Positions 47,642 to 57,583 of a stretch of DNA of 64,000 bases are shown here, piece by piece. The stretch's first letter is position 1. Each line of letters begins with the position of its first letter. The notes under the pieces were generated by a model. The model was given only the letters and a program-made list of their open reading frames with translations, had not been told where the DNA came from and ran no database searches. Position numbers and translations under genes: made by a program. Source of the DNA: Methanobacteriaceae archaeon (GTDB lineage: Archaea > Methanobacteriota > Methanobacteria > Methanobacteriales > Methanobacteriaceae); assembly GCA_029219465.1 (NCBI GenBank), contig JAQXTL010000007.1, forward strand, positions 62,001-126,000, in the 5' to 3' direction.

Positions 47642-49348
47642 ATGAAAAAGTTATTAGCACCAATGAAAAATAAAATTCCATCAATTTTATCTATATTCTT
47701 ATTTTTAATTATTCAGGTATACTGTGATTTGACATTACCACAATACACTTCAGATATCGTTGATATTGGTATTCAAAATGCAAATCTTCAGTTTATTATA
47801 AATACAGGAGCAATAATGCTTTTAATGGTTGGAATTTCAGCACTTGCTACTGTAGGAGTATCTTACTTTTCAAGTAGAGTCTCATCAGGCTATGCAAAGG
47901 ATTTAAGAAAGATTGTTTATGAAAAAATCCTTAAATTTTCCAATCACGAATTAAATACAATATCCAGATCTTCTTTAATTACCCGTACAACAAATGATGT
48001 AAATCAGCTTCAAAATGTATTAGGTATGATTTTTACAACATTATTGTTTGCACCCCTTTTGGGAATTGGAAGTATTATAAAAGCATTTGAACTTGGAACA
48101 AATTTATCATGGATTATTCTTGTAACATTTATCGCAGTAACACTTCTTTTAATTATTGTTACTCTAAGAGTTCTTCCTTACTTTAAAATAACTCAGGAAA
48201 TCATTGATAAAATTAATAGAATTACAAGAGAAGTATTAATTGGAATTCCTGTTATCAAGGCATTTGTAAGACAAGACTATGAAACAGAAAAGTTTAGAGC
48301 AACAAATCAGGAATTTTATGATGTTAATATCTTTGTATTTAGAACAATGCTAATAATGATGCCACTTATGACTTTAATTATGAATATTATGGTTGTTTTA
48401 ATCTTATACTTTGGTGCTCATGAAGCTATAAACGGTGGAATCCTTACAGGAGACATAATAGCTTTTATTCAGTATTCTACTCAGATTGTAACTTCATTTT
48501 TAATGATTGGTGCATTTATGATTATTCTTCCAAGAATTCTTGTTTCAGGAAGACGTATTAATGAAGTTTTAACAACTAAAATCACAATTACTGACGGCGA
48601 GATTAAAAAAATCAATGAAAAACCAACTCTTGAGTTTAAAAATGTCTATTATCAGTATCCTGGAAGTGAAAAGGAAACTCTTAGGGATATTAACTTTAAA
48701 TTGGAATCTGGAAAAACCACAGCAATTATTGGTGGTACTGGAAGTGGAAAATCAACTATTCTTAATTTGATTCCAAGACTTCAAGATCCAAGTTCCGGTG
48801 AGATATTACTTGACGGTGAAAACATTAAAAACTTTAATTTAACCACCCTAAGAGATGCTATCAGTTTTACTCCGCAAAAAGCTATTTTATTCCAGGGCGA
48901 TATTAAATCAAACCTTAAAGTTGGAAAACAGGACGCTAGTGACGAGGAAATTGAAAATGCACTAAAAATAGCTCAGGCAGATTTTGTTGAAGATTTAAAT
49001 GAAGAAGTTACACAAGGCGGTTCCAATTACTCCGGAGGACAAAAACAACATCTATCTATTGCAAGAGCAATTATAGGTGCTCATGACTTTTATTTGTTTG
49101 ATGACTGTTTTTCTGCTCTTGATATGAATACAGAACGTGTAATTAAAAATAATTTAAAAAATCTAAAAGATTCCTCAATTTTAATTATCTCACAAAGAGT
49201 TTCAACTATTATGGATGCTGATGAGATACTTGTAATTGACAATGGAGAAATTATTGCAAAAGGAAAACATGATATGTTGGTTGAAGATTGTGAGGTATAC
49301 AGAGAAATCGTAAACACTCAGATTGATAAAATGGATGTGGGATTATGA
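47642..49348 (+). CDS. ABC exporter half-transporter A (degenerate Walker B)
   Basis: 568 residues: six transmembrane helices (about 1-300), then an ATPase domain with GGTGSGKSTIL (Walker A), NYSGGQKQ (signature) and FYLFDDCFSALD (Walker B). The catalytic Glu after Walker B is Asp here, a hallmark of one half of asymmetric heterodimeric exporters such as TM287/288. It overlaps its partner gene by four bases. The pair probably exports drugs, lipids or peptides; the adjoining HxlR and MATE genes favour drug efflux. Confidence 0.92.
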   Translation: MKKLLAPMKNKIPSILSIFLFLIIQVYCDLTLPQYTSDIVDIGIQNANLQFIINTGAIMLLMVGISALATVGVSYFSSRVSSGYAKDLRKIVYEKILKFSNHELNTISRSSLITRTTNDVNQLQNVLGMIFTTLLFAPLLGIGSIIKAFELGTNLSWIILVTFIAVTLLLIIVTLRVLPYFKITQEIIDKINRITREVLIGIPVIKAFVRQDYETEKFRATNQEFYDVNIFVFRTMLIMMPLMTLIMNIMVVLILYFGAHEAINGGILTGDIIAFIQYSTQIVTSFLMIGAFMIILPRILVSGRRINEVLTTKITITDGEIKKINEKPTLEFKNVYYQYPGSEKETLRDINFKLESGKTTAIIGGTGSGKSTILNLIPRLQDPSSGEILLDGENIKNFNLTTLRDAISFTPQKAILFQGDIKSNLKVGKQDASDEEIENALKIAQADFVEDLNEEVTQGGSNYSGGQKQHLSIARAIIGAHDFYLFDDCFSALDMNTERVIKNNLKNLKDSSILIISQRVSTIMDADEILVIDNGEIIAKGKHDMLVEDCEVYREIVNTQIDKMDVGL

Positions 49349-51141
49349 GTCCAAAACCACTTAAAAGAAAACCACCTGAAAAGCCAGTGGACAATAAAAA
49401 AGCTATTAAAAACATTTTAACACTTTTAAAAGACCATAAGGCTAAATTAATCATAACAATAGTGTGTGCGATTATCTCAACTGCATTTACTATAATAGCT
49501 CCACTTTTAATTGGTAAATCAACTACAATAATCTATGAAGGAACAACAAAAATCATAAATCATACTGGAACTATTGATTTAAACTCACTTATTAATCTTT
49601 TAATAATTGTAGTTGTTTTATATGTTGTTAGTGCGCTATTTTCATATTTACAAAGCTATTTTATTATTGAGTTATCAACAAAAATCAGTTTTGATTTAAG
49701 GCAAAGAATAATGGATAAAATTCTTTATTTACCTATGGAAAAGATTGGAGAAAACAAAAGAGGAGATATTTTATCCAGAATGACAAATGATATTGATTCA
49801 CTTCAGCATGGAATATCCCAGTCATTTATTCAGCTAACAACAGCAGTAATTACTCTTGTTGGTGTATTTATTATGATGTTATCTATTAATGTCATAATGG
49901 CTCTTGCAACCATTGTTCTTGTGCCTATTGCATTTTTAGTAATTAAATTCATTACAAAACACTCACAAAGTTATTTCTTAAAACAATTAGAGTTTAAAGG
50001 TAGTTTAAATGGTCAAATTGAAGAAACATTCACAGGCCATGACATTATACGTGCATTTAACCAGGAAGAAATTTCAATGGAAAAATTTGAAAAAGACAAC
50101 AATAGCTGGTTTAACAATGAATGGAAATCACAGTTCTTTTCCAGTTTAAATGGTCCTTTGATGAATTTCATTTCAAATTTCACCTATGTTGTAATTGCAG
50201 TTTTAGGTGCTGTATTTGTTCTTCAAAAAGCAATAGCTGTTGGAGATATTTTAGCATTCTTCCAGTACTCACAAAGCTTTACAAGACCAATTCAGCAAAT
50301 TACAAGAGTTATGAATCAAATTCAAACTGCAATGGCTGCTAGTGAGCGTATCTTTGAGTTTTTAGATTTGGATGATGAGGAAAATCCATCAACAAGAAAA
50401 CTTGATACAATAAATGATAACATCACTTTTGAAGATGTAAGTTTTGGATACAGTCCTAATGAAAAAATTATTAAAAATTTAACATTTGAAGTTAAAAAAG
50501 GACAAAAAATAGCAATTATCGGAGAAACTGGAGCTGGAAAAACAACTATTGTTAAATTGCTTATGAGATTTTATGATATTGATTCAGGATCAATTAAAAT
50601 CGACGGTGTTGACATTGATGAATATGACAAGCACTCACTTAGATCACACGTCGGAATGGTTTTACAAGACTCCTGGCTGTTTTCAGATACCATTAAAAGT
50701 AATATTCGCTATGGAAACCTCGAAGTCAGCGATGATGAAATCGTTGATGCATCTAAACAGGTTTATATTGACAATTTCATAAGACAGCTTCCAGATGGAT
50801 ATGAAACAACACTAAATGAAGACAGTGACAATATATCCCACGGACAAAAGCAGTTATTGACAATAGCTAGAACAATTCTCTCATCAAAAGAAATCTTAAT
50901 TTTAGATGAAGCAACTTCAAGTGTTGATACAAGAACTGAAAAGTTAATTCAAAAAGCTATTGATAAATTAATGGAAAATAAAACAAGTTTTATTATTGCT
51001 CATAGATTATCAACAATTAGAAATGCAGATAAGATTATTGTTATTGAAAATGGTGAGATAATCGAGCAGGGAACACACGAAGAGCTTCTTGATTTAAAAG
51101 GATATTATTACAATACTTTAAATTCTCAAAGTAGGGAATAA
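49345..51141 (+). CDS. ABC exporter half-transporter B
   Basis: 598 residues with a long N-terminal tail, six transmembrane helices (about 35-335) and an ATPase domain with GETGAGKTTIV (Walker A), NISHGQKQ (signature with His in place of the second Gly-side residue) and ILILDEATSSVD (Walker B with catalytic Glu). So this half keeps the catalytic Glu but has a degenerate signature, and its partner the reverse. Together they leave one consensus ATP site. ATG overlaps the partner stop. Confidence 0.93.
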   Translation: MSPKPLKRKPPEKPVDNKKAIKNILTLLKDHKAKLIITIVCAIISTAFTIIAPLLIGKSTTIIYEGTTKIINHTGTIDLNSLINLLIIVVVLYVVSALFSYLQSYFIIELSTKISFDLRQRIMDKILYLPMEKIGENKRGDILSRMTNDIDSLQHGISQSFIQLTTAVITLVGVFIMMLSINVIMALATIVLVPIAFLVIKFITKHSQSYFLKQLEFKGSLNGQIEETFTGHDIIRAFNQEEISMEKFEKDNNSWFNNEWKSQFFSSLNGPLMNFISNFTYVVIAVLGAVFVLQKAIAVGDILAFFQYSQSFTRPIQQITRVMNQIQTAMAASERIFEFLDLDDEENPSTRKLDTINDNITFEDVSFGYSPNEKIIKNLTFEVKKGQKIAIIGETGAGKTTIVKLLMRFYDIDSGSIKIDGVDIDEYDKHSLRSHVGMVLQDSWLFSDTIKSNIRYGNLEVSDDEIVDASKQVYIDNFIRQLPDGYETTLNEDSDNISHGQKQLLTIARTILSSKEILILDEATSSVDTRTEKLIQKAIDKLMENKTSFIIAHRLSTIRNADKIIVIENGEIIEQGTHEELLDLKGYYYNTLNSQSRE

Positions 51142-51149
51142 TAAGTATT

Positions 51150-52514
51150 TTAATTAATACACCTTTTTTTAAATTTTAAATTAAATATCCAGATAAATAC
51201 AAAGCCAATAAGTGAACCAATATTCATTCCAATTATTGTTCCAAGATATACTCCAAATATTCCCATATTTAATGTGATTCCAAATAAATAAGCAAGTCCC
51301 ATACTTAAAATCAGTTCTCTAAGTATGGTTAGTGCAAGTGATTTAAATCCAGACCCTACTGCCTGATAAACGTATGCTGCAGTAGCACCAAATGGAATCA
51401 TAAAATTATAAAATACAAGTAGCTGCAATATCTCAGCTGAACGTGTGATTAAATAAGGATCATTTGCGGTAAATGTAAATATATCACACAAAGGATATGC
51501 AAAAAAGAAAAATACAACACTAAAGATTAATGTGATAATCAAACTTAAGAATGTTGAATATTTTATTGTTAAATCAAAGTTTTCACTATTTCTAGCACCA
51601 TATGCCACACCTGAAACTGTTATTGTTGCAATACCAATTCCCATACACGGTAAAAATGCCATTGATATAAATCTCCAAGCTATTGTAAATGCTGCAACTT
51701 CACTGATTCCTGATGTAATTATAATTAAATAATTTAGAATTATTGCAACAAGTGAAAAGATTATTTCTTCTGTTCCTGCAGGAAGTGATACTACAAGGAT
51801 ATTTTTATATATATCCCATTTAGACTTATAAGAAGCAAGTTTAAAACTGAAATATGAATCTTTTTTTACAAAAATCCAGTATAACATCCATAAAAGTCCA
51901 ATAAATGAAGCCAATACTGTTGCAAATCCTGCTCCAAAAATGCCCAATTTGAATACATAAATAAAAATCGGGTCTAAAACCATATTCAATACGTAAGTTA
52001 ACACCAATGGAGAGGTTGCTCTTTTTACATTTCCTTCAGCTCTAAAAATACTTGCAAGAACATTAGGAAGTAGAAATACAATATTCAAAAAGAATATGAT
52101 TTCACCATAGTCTAAGCAATATGTACTTACACTGCTTGCACCAAGCAATATAACCAAATCCTTTAAAAAGAAAATACCTATAATTAAAACAATAGCTGAA
52201 ACAATAAGTGTCAAAATAATTGAGTGAATAATTGCATTATTTACATCTTCACGCCTATCTGCTCCAAGATATCTGGAAATCAGTGAATTAGTACCTGCAC
52301 CAAGACCAGTTCCAAGACCAATTATAACAAGATAAAGTGGAGAAATAAAACCTAAAGCTGCAAGAGCATCAGCATTAATTCCAGCAACCCAGAAACTATC
52401 AATTAAATTATTCAAAAACATTAAAAGAATTGAAAAAATTGTTGGAAAAGCCAGTTTGTTAATTGCCTTTACAGGGTTTCCAAAAATAGATTCGATATTT
52501 TCACTAGATTGCAT
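51150..52514 (-). CDS. MATE-family efflux pump
   Basis: 454 residues with twelve predicted helices. The start AINKLAFPTIFSILLMFLNNLIDSFWVAG and GLGTGLGAGTNSLISRYLGADRREDV are typical of MATE Na+/H+-driven antiporters (NorM/DinF relatives). It is convergent with the ABC pair, eight bases from its end, and could work alongside it in drug or metabolite efflux. GTATT-TTAATT-AATAC at the junction may be a weak shared terminator. Confidence 0.9.
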   Translation of the reverse strand: MQSSENIESIFGNPVKAINKLAFPTIFSILLMFLNNLIDSFWVAGINADALAALGFISPLYLVIIGLGTGLGAGTNSLISRYLGADRREDVNNAIIHSIILTLIVSAIVLIIGIFFLKDLVILLGASSVSTYCLDYGEIIFFLNIVFLLPNVLASIFRAEGNVKRATSPLVLTYVLNMVLDPIFIYVFKLGIFGAGFATVLASFIGLLWMLYWIFVKKDSYFSFKLASYKSKWDIYKNILVVSLPAGTEEIIFSLVAIILNYLIIITSGISEVAAFTIAWRFISMAFLPCMGIGIATITVSGVAYGARNSENFDLTIKYSTFLSLIITLIFSVVFFFFAYPLCDIFTFTANDPYLITRSAEILQLLVFYNFMIPFGATAAYVYQAVGSGFKSLALTILRELILSMGLAYLFGITLNMGIFGVYLGTIIGMNIGSLIGFVFIWIFNLKFKKRCIN

Positions 52515-52581
52515 AACTAGTATATATTGAATTTTAAGTTTAAACAGTTATCTAAAATGATTAGAGAAAAAAAGAGGAGGT

Positions 52582-52601
52582 TGAAAGTTAAAAAACTTTC
52601 A
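52582..52601 (-). terminator. Terminator of metY
   Basis: TGAAAGTT-N4-AACTTTCA is an 8-bp perfect stem followed on the minus strand by ACCTCCTCTTTTTTT. Confidence 0.7.
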
Positions 52602-52603
52602 GT

Positions 52604-53887
52604 TTAAATTTTATCCAAAGCTTGGTCTACATCAGCTAAGATATCTTCAATATCTTCAATACCAACAGAGAACCTGATTAAGTCTGGAGTTACACCAGTA
52701 GCTTTTTGTTGTTCTGGGGTAAGTTGGGAGTGGGTAGTTGATGCAGGGTGGATAACTAATGACTTAGCATCTCCGATGTTTGCTAATAATGAGAGTAATT
52801 CAACGTTTTCGATGAATTTAATAGCACCATCGTATCCAGCTTTAAGACCGAATGAAACGATTCCACCATAACCTTTTTCAGCATATTTTTTAGCTACTTC
52901 GTGGTTTGGAGAGGATTCTAATCCGGAATAAGTTACCCAAGCAACTTTTGGATGTGCTTCTAAATGTTTTGCAACAGCTAATGCATTTGAAGCATGCTTT
53001 TCAATTCTAAGACCTAAAGTTTCTAAACCTTGTAATAACAAGAATGATCCAAATGGAGAAGGTACAGCACCAGTGTCTCTTCCGATAACTGCTCTGATTC
53101 TAGTAGTAAATGCAGCTCCTTCGAGTTCTCCAAATACTAAACCGTTGTAGGTTTCATCAGGATCAGATAAGGTTGGGAAGTTACCGTTTAACCAGTCAAA
53201 GTCACCTTTTTCGATGATAATTCCACCAAGAGTAGTACCGTGACCACCGATGTATTTGGTTGCAGAGGAGGAAATAATATCTGCACCATGGTCAAATGGT
53301 CTTACAGATCCAATACCAACAGTGTTATCAGCAATTAATGGAATTCCGTGAGAGTGAGCAATTTCTGCAATCTTCTCAAAGTCAGGAATATCGAGTTTTG
53401 GATTTCCAATAGATTCCACGTAAATTGCTTTTGTTTTATCATCAATAGCTTCTTCGAATAATTCTGGAGATTGTGAGTCCACAAAGGTTACGTCACGTCC
53501 TAATTCTTTTAAGGTATTTTCAAATAACTCAAAGGTTCCACCATACAAGTTATCTGCAGAAACGATGTTATCTCCAACTTGGGTTAAATTGATAATAGTG
53601 TAAAAGATTGCGGACATTCCACTAGCTGTAGCGTATGCTGCACTTCCACCTTCAATTGCAGCCATCCTTTTCTCAAATGCTTCAGTAGTAGGATTAGTAA
53701 GTCTTGTGTATATGTTTCCGCCTTCTGCAAGAGCAAATCTGTTTGCAGCTTGTTCAGGAGAGTCGAATACATAAGAAGTTGTTTGATAGATTGGTACAGC
53801 ACGTGAACCAGTTTCGTCAACTTCTTCTTGACCCGCATGAAGGCCAATAGTTGAAATATTTTTTTTATTTTTTATTTCATATGCCAT
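52604..53887 (-). CDS. metY: O-acetylhomoserine sulfhydrylase (MetY type)
   Basis: About 427 residues of the Cys/Met-metabolism PLP family. STIGLHAGQ, YTRLTNPTTEAFEKRMAAIEGG and SSATKYIGGHGTTLGG (Schiff-base Lys) match O-acetylhomoserine/O-acetylserine sulfhydrylases rather than cystathionine gamma-synthases. It makes homocysteine (or cysteine) from sulfide. ATG 53887 follows GTGATTAAT. A TATA-like TTATATATA lies about 60 bp upstream, and the palindrome array starts just beyond it, so regulation is likely elaborate. Confidence 0.9.
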   Translation of the reverse strand: MAYEIKNKKNISTIGLHAGQEEVDETGSRAVPIYQTTSYVFDSPEQAANRFALAEGGNIYTRLTNPTTEAFEKRMAAIEGGSAAYATASGMSAIFYTIINLTQVGDNIVSADNLYGGTFELFENTLKELGRDVTFVDSQSPELFEEAIDDKTKAIYVESIGNPKLDIPDFEKIAEIAHSHGIPLIADNTVGIGSVRPFDHGADIISSSATKYIGGHGTTLGGIIIEKGDFDWLNGNFPTLSDPDETYNGLVFGELEGAAFTTRIRAVIGRDTGAVPSPFGSFLLLQGLETLGLRIEKHASNALAVAKHLEAHPKVAWVTYSGLESSPNHEVAKKYAEKGYGGIVSFGLKAGYDGAIKFIENVELLSLLANIGDAKSLVIHPASTTHSQLTPEQQKATGVTPDLIRFSVGIEDIEDILADVDQALDKI

Positions 53888-53958
53888 ATTAATCACATAA
53901 TTTATTTTGTAAACGTAAATATAAGAATATACCTATTTTTGGTATATATAATTTTTTT

Positions 53959-54323
53959 ATAACAATAGTTATATTTAATTTTATAGAGAATAATAAAATT
54001 TCCTCTACAATATAACAATTGTTATTATTAGTATATAAATATTTTGGAGACTATAACTAAAACATATCTGCAATATAACAATTGTTATTTAATAGTATAT
54101 AAAAATATTGTAGAATGTATTGAAATTACATCTACAATATAACAATTATTTTTTTGTACATGAATAGTTTGTAGAAAGTACATCTACAATATAACAATTG
54201 TTATTTTTAGTATACAAATATTATGGAGAATAATACTTAAAAGTCACATGAAAATATAACAATTGTTATTATTAAATGTGTATAGAATATAATAGAAATA
54301 ATTCTATATATAACAATTGTTAT
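53959..54323. repeat. Array of seven phased palindromic repeats upstream of metY
   Basis: ATAACAATTGTTAT occurs exactly at 54012, 54075, 54191, 54256 and 54310, and in diverged form at 53959 (ATAACAATAGTTAT) and 54139 (right half lost). Centre spacings are 53, 63, 64, 52, 65 and 54 bp, near five or six turns of B-DNA. Most units also carry TCTACAAT before the palindrome and a TATA-like AGTATATAAAT 6-7 bp after it. The first copy abuts the metY TATA region. The array fills the metY upstream gap, 53888-54367. It could be a tandemly amplified promoter-operator, a binding platform for an oligomeric regulator (Lrp-like, for example), or a nucleoid or segregation site. Confidence 0.85.
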
Positions 54324-54367
54324 TATTAGTATATAAACGTTTTGGCTAAATATAGTTAAAATACAAT

Positions 54368-55519
54368 TTACAAATCAAAAAGATCTTTAATATCCATCAT
54401 CAAATCAACAATATCAACATTAAATGGACATCTTTCTTCACAATCACCACATGAAATACAGTCACCTGCATGATATTTTAAATCTGAATAATGTTGTTTG
54501 ATACTTTCAGGAACCTCATCATGATTTTTTGCAAGATCATAGAATTTAATCGCCATTGCAATGTTAATTTGAGAAGAACAAGGAGCACAGTGTCCACAAT
54601 AAGTACACTGACCTTCAAATGAATGTTTAGGAGCGTTTTTTAACACATGAGTATAATCTTTTTCATCATCTGTTGCATCACAGTATTTTATAGAATCCTC
54701 AAGTTCACTAACATTATCAACACCAACAAAGATACTGGAGACTCCTTTTTGTTCTAAAGCATAATGAATACATTGAATAGGAGTTAATGCAACACCAAAT
54801 GGAGATATTTCATCACTTAATAAATTACCACCGGCAAATCCTTTCATTGCTGTTAGAGCAGTACCAGTTTTTTCACACAATTCATAAAGTTCTACTCTTT
54901 TAGGATTAATGGAAGATAAACTATCATCATCAAAAACACCCTCTTTTCTATATTCCCAAATATCCTCCATTGTACCGAACATATCAAAAGCAGGATTCAT
55001 AGAAAACATTATTGATTCAATTTCAGGGTTTTTAGCAGCTAGAATACCAATATCAGGATTGTGAGTACTAAGTCCAATGTGTTTAATTGTTCCTTCTTGT
55101 TTTAATTTGCGAACATACTCCATAAAAGGACCGTTCATAATTTCATTATAATCATCAATTTGATCAACATAATGAATCATTCCAAAATCAAGAGTATCTA
55201 TTTGAAATCTTTGCATAAAGTCTTCAAAAGCAGGAATTACCTTATCCATATCACGTGATTTAACATACTGGTTGTTTTGCCATGTAGCACCGATATGACC
55301 CTGGATAACCCAAAAATCACGATTAGGAGCTATTGCTTTTCCAAGGTGTGAGCGTACATCAGGTTCACTCATCCAGCAGTCAACAAAATTAATCCCATTT
55401 TCCTCACAAGCCTTAATTAAAGCTTCACTATCTTCATAAGGCCTTTCAACCATATACTCAGCACCAAAAGCTATTTTTGATACTTCAATTCCTGTGTTTC
55501 CTAATTTTTTATATTCCAT
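54368..55519 (-). CDS. Aldo/keto reductase with C-terminal 4Fe-4S domain
   Basis: 383 residues. The N-terminal TIM barrel has the family Asp, Lys and His regions (YKKLGNTGIEVSKIAFG, GMIHYVDQ, IKHIGLSTH). The C-terminus has CTYCGHCAPC and CISCGDCEERCPFNVDI, giving ferredoxin-like clusters. Family members reduce aldehydes or ketones with electrons from ferredoxin or NADPH; the substrate is unknown. It lies upstream of metY on the same strand, but the 480-bp repeat array separates the two transcripts. Confidence 0.85.
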   Translation of the reverse strand: MEYKKLGNTGIEVSKIAFGAEYMVERPYEDSEALIKACEENGINFVDCWMSEPDVRSHLGKAIAPNRDFWVIQGHIGATWQNNQYVKSRDMDKVIPAFEDFMQRFQIDTLDFGMIHYVDQIDDYNEIMNGPFMEYVRKLKQEGTIKHIGLSTHNPDIGILAAKNPEIESIMFSMNPAFDMFGTMEDIWEYRKEGVFDDDSLSSINPKRVELYELCEKTGTALTAMKGFAGGNLLSDEISPFGVALTPIQCIHYALEQKGVSSIFVGVDNVSELEDSIKYCDATDDEKDYTHVLKNAPKHSFEGQCTYCGHCAPCSSQINIAMAIKFYDLAKNHDEVPESIKQHYSDLKYHAGDCISCGDCEERCPFNVDIVDLMMDIKDLFDL

Positions 55520-55747
55520 TAAATTCCCTCAAAAATATCTCATATAAATTTTTATTAATTATGATAAAAGAATTTATTGAAAAATGACCTATATCCACTA
55601 AAAAGTTTATATTATTTTATATACTATATTTTCAATATCCTTTTTTTGAATAATCTTATAAAAAACATCAATTAAAAAAAAGCGAAAAATACTCCGTAAT
55701 AATTTTTAACATATTAAGATTATATAAAAAATGAAAAAAGAGCATAG

Positions 55748-56125
55748 TTAATCTAAAAATTTTTTAGATTCAATTAAAAATAGTTCAGCCTGATTTATTT
55801 TATTTAAAGCAACACTTCCAGTAATAGTATCAATATCACTATAATCTGCTTCTTCTCTTATAGATTGTGTCTCTGCAAGGAATTTATAAATATTATAATC
55901 AAAAATGTCTTCTTTAACATACTTTAAACTAAATTGTTTAATTAATCCAACATGAGTCTTTCCTACATTACAACCTTTCTTAATTAATAATGCCTTTGCA
56001 GCAAGAAACATACAGTAATACGATGCACTAACACTTATAGCCTACTGGTCCGCATCATATAATATTTTACTAGATATTAGTTTGTCTTCAGCTTTTTTAA
56101 TAAAATTTTCAACTTCACTAGTCAT
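55748..56125 (-). pseudogene. HEPN-domain protein (UPF0332 type), copy 1, with in-frame TAG
   Basis: The frame starts at ATG 56125, overlapping the MNT1 stop (ATGA). After MTSEVENFIKKAEDKLISS it meets TAG at codon 28 (56042-56044), then continues as AISVSASYYCMFLAAKALL to the end at 55748. The downstream part matches UPF0332 HEPN proteins (KTHVGLIKQF, REEADY). Only an internal ATG at 56011 would allow translation of the rest, losing helix 1. HEPN proteins are RNase toxins paired with MNT nucleotidyltransferases. The usual HEPN RNase motif RX4-6H is not seen. Confidence 0.8.
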
Positions 56126-56424
56126 ATTACAACACCATCATTTAAAACATTAGTTAAAAAAGAATGGTCTCTTGTTGAATTAAACTGATCTTCACTAATT
56201 ACATGAGCTGAAACTACTTCTTGTTTATCATAGACAAACCATGCAATTTCATCAGCAATTTTAGACCAAATTTCATCACGATAATTAGAAACAATTAAAA
56301 TATCAATATCTGAATCTTCATAATCATCACCACGAGCAACAGAACCAAATAATATGATTTTTTCAATTTTGTCACAATTAATAGCTTCTGCAAACTCACG
56401 AGCAACTTCTATTCTATTATTCAT
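56122..56424 (-). CDS. MNT-type minimal nucleotidyltransferase, copy 1 (antitoxin-like)
   Basis: 100 residues. IILFGSVARGDDYEDSDIDILIV is the nucleotidyltransferase GS-X10-DxD signature with a full catalytic set. In MNT-HEPN systems this protein neutralises HEPN by AMPylating a Tyr. It is intact although its HEPN partner gene downstream carries a stop. It is about as similar to copy 2 at 58313-58618 as the two HEPNs are to each other, so the module was duplicated. Start MNNRIEVAREF. Confidence 0.88.
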   Translation of the reverse strand: MNNRIEVAREFAEAINCDKIEKIILFGSVARGDDYEDSDIDILIVSNYRDEIWSKIADEIAWFVYDKQEVVSAHVISEDQFNSTRDHSFLTNVLNDGVVI

Positions 56425-56562
56425 AAATAATCACCGATTAGAAAGATAATAATAAATTTCAGCCTCATTAATAATAAATATTTGACAACTACACAAATGT
56501 GAAAAAATATAATTCCCCCATGTAGAAAACTAATTAAATGACTTAGTTAATATTTAAAAATA

Positions 56563-57579
56563 ATGTATACAAAAGAATTCATTTTAAAAGAAGTTAATAC
56601 CATAAGAGATGAAATTGGCCACGATAAAGTAAACATATTTATCGAAGAGCTTTATTTTAACGAAACAACCAATGAATTATGGATTATTACCGAAGACAGA
56701 CCTGATAAATCCGCAATTATTGGAAAAGGTGGATGGGTTGTTGGAAAACTTAGAGAAAAATTAGGTCTTGAAAGTATCCATGTTGAGTCTTACGGTGATT
56801 TTTTAAACAAAAACTACAAATTAAAATTGTCAAAAAAGACCATTAATAATTTAAATTCCGATTTAATTGGGCTTAAAAATTTACAACAAGCTATTGAAGA
56901 TAAATTGGTCAATATTTACAGTTTTAACTTCGAAAATTATCTAAATGAAAATGAATTTGAAAAAGCACAAAATACAGAAGCAGTTGTTGCACTTTCCGGT
57001 GGTGTTGACAGTAGTTTTTCATTAATTTTAGCTAAAAAACTTGGTTTTAATCCTATTGCTGTTACTGTTGATCCTGGAACAATAATACTTCCAAAACAGT
57101 TTAAAAACAATATTGAAAAATTATGCTCTGCATTAGATGTATCTCACGAATATATTAAAACTGATTATTCTGATGTTGTAGAAGAATCATTTACAGGAAA
57201 TGTTCACCCATGTGGGAGATGTTCAAAAAATACTGGTGAGCTTGTAAAAGAATATGCAAAATCAAAAGAAATCCCAATAATTATCTTTGGTGATATGCTT
57301 GCAACTGGTAGCCAATGCATAAATTTACAAGAGGATTCATTATATCGCTTGAACCTTCCAGCAAGTTTAAGCACAGGCAAACAAGAGATAAAATCCTTAA
57401 TCAGAAAATATGATTTAAGCACATTCAAAGGTTTCGGTTGTCCACTGCTTTATGAAGTTCACAGGAAATTCCCACACATGAAGAAATTCTCAATACAAAG
57501 AATCCTTAGGGAAACCCGTTCAGGCGCATTAGAACCTGGTGAAGCACTAGATTTAATATGGAGCTTTTATAAGATTTGA
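56563..57579 (+). CDS. PP-loop ATPase, COG1365-type
   Basis: 338 residues. The N-terminal 90 residues have a KH-like GKGGWVVGKLREKL motif, suggesting nucleic-acid contact. The ATP pyrophosphatase domain has VVALSGGVDSSFSLIL (PP-loop, about 140-155). Cys residues in HPCGRCSKN and GFGCPLL may carry sulfur or a metal. The family resembles tRNA thiolation enzymes, but the reaction is unproven. A zinc-ribbon gene follows four bases after the stop. The MNT-HEPN modules on both sides do not share its strand. Confidence 0.78.
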   Translation: MYTKEFILKEVNTIRDEIGHDKVNIFIEELYFNETTNELWIITEDRPDKSAIIGKGGWVVGKLREKLGLESIHVESYGDFLNKNYKLKLSKKTINNLNSDLIGLKNLQQAIEDKLVNIYSFNFENYLNENEFEKAQNTEAVVALSGGVDSSFSLILAKKLGFNPIAVTVDPGTIILPKQFKNNIEKLCSALDVSHEYIKTDYSDVVEESFTGNVHPCGRCSKNTGELVKEYAKSKEIPIIIFGDMLATGSQCINLQEDSLYRLNLPASLSTGKQEIKSLIRKYDLSTFKGFGCPLLYEVHRKFPHMKKFSIQRILRETRSGALEPGEALDLIWSFYKI

Positions 57580-57583
57580 TACT

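Noticed and set aside
53959-54323. The palindrome array as a second CRISPR locus
   Set aside because: Spacer lengths vary, the units between palindromes are themselves conserved, and the repeat is a 14-bp palindrome unlike known CRISPR repeats.
56042-56044. TAG in HEPN copy 1 read as pyrrolysine
   Set aside because: TAG ends normal genes in this window (e.g. the ClC gene) and no pyl genes are visible; the paralog uses TGA at the same place.
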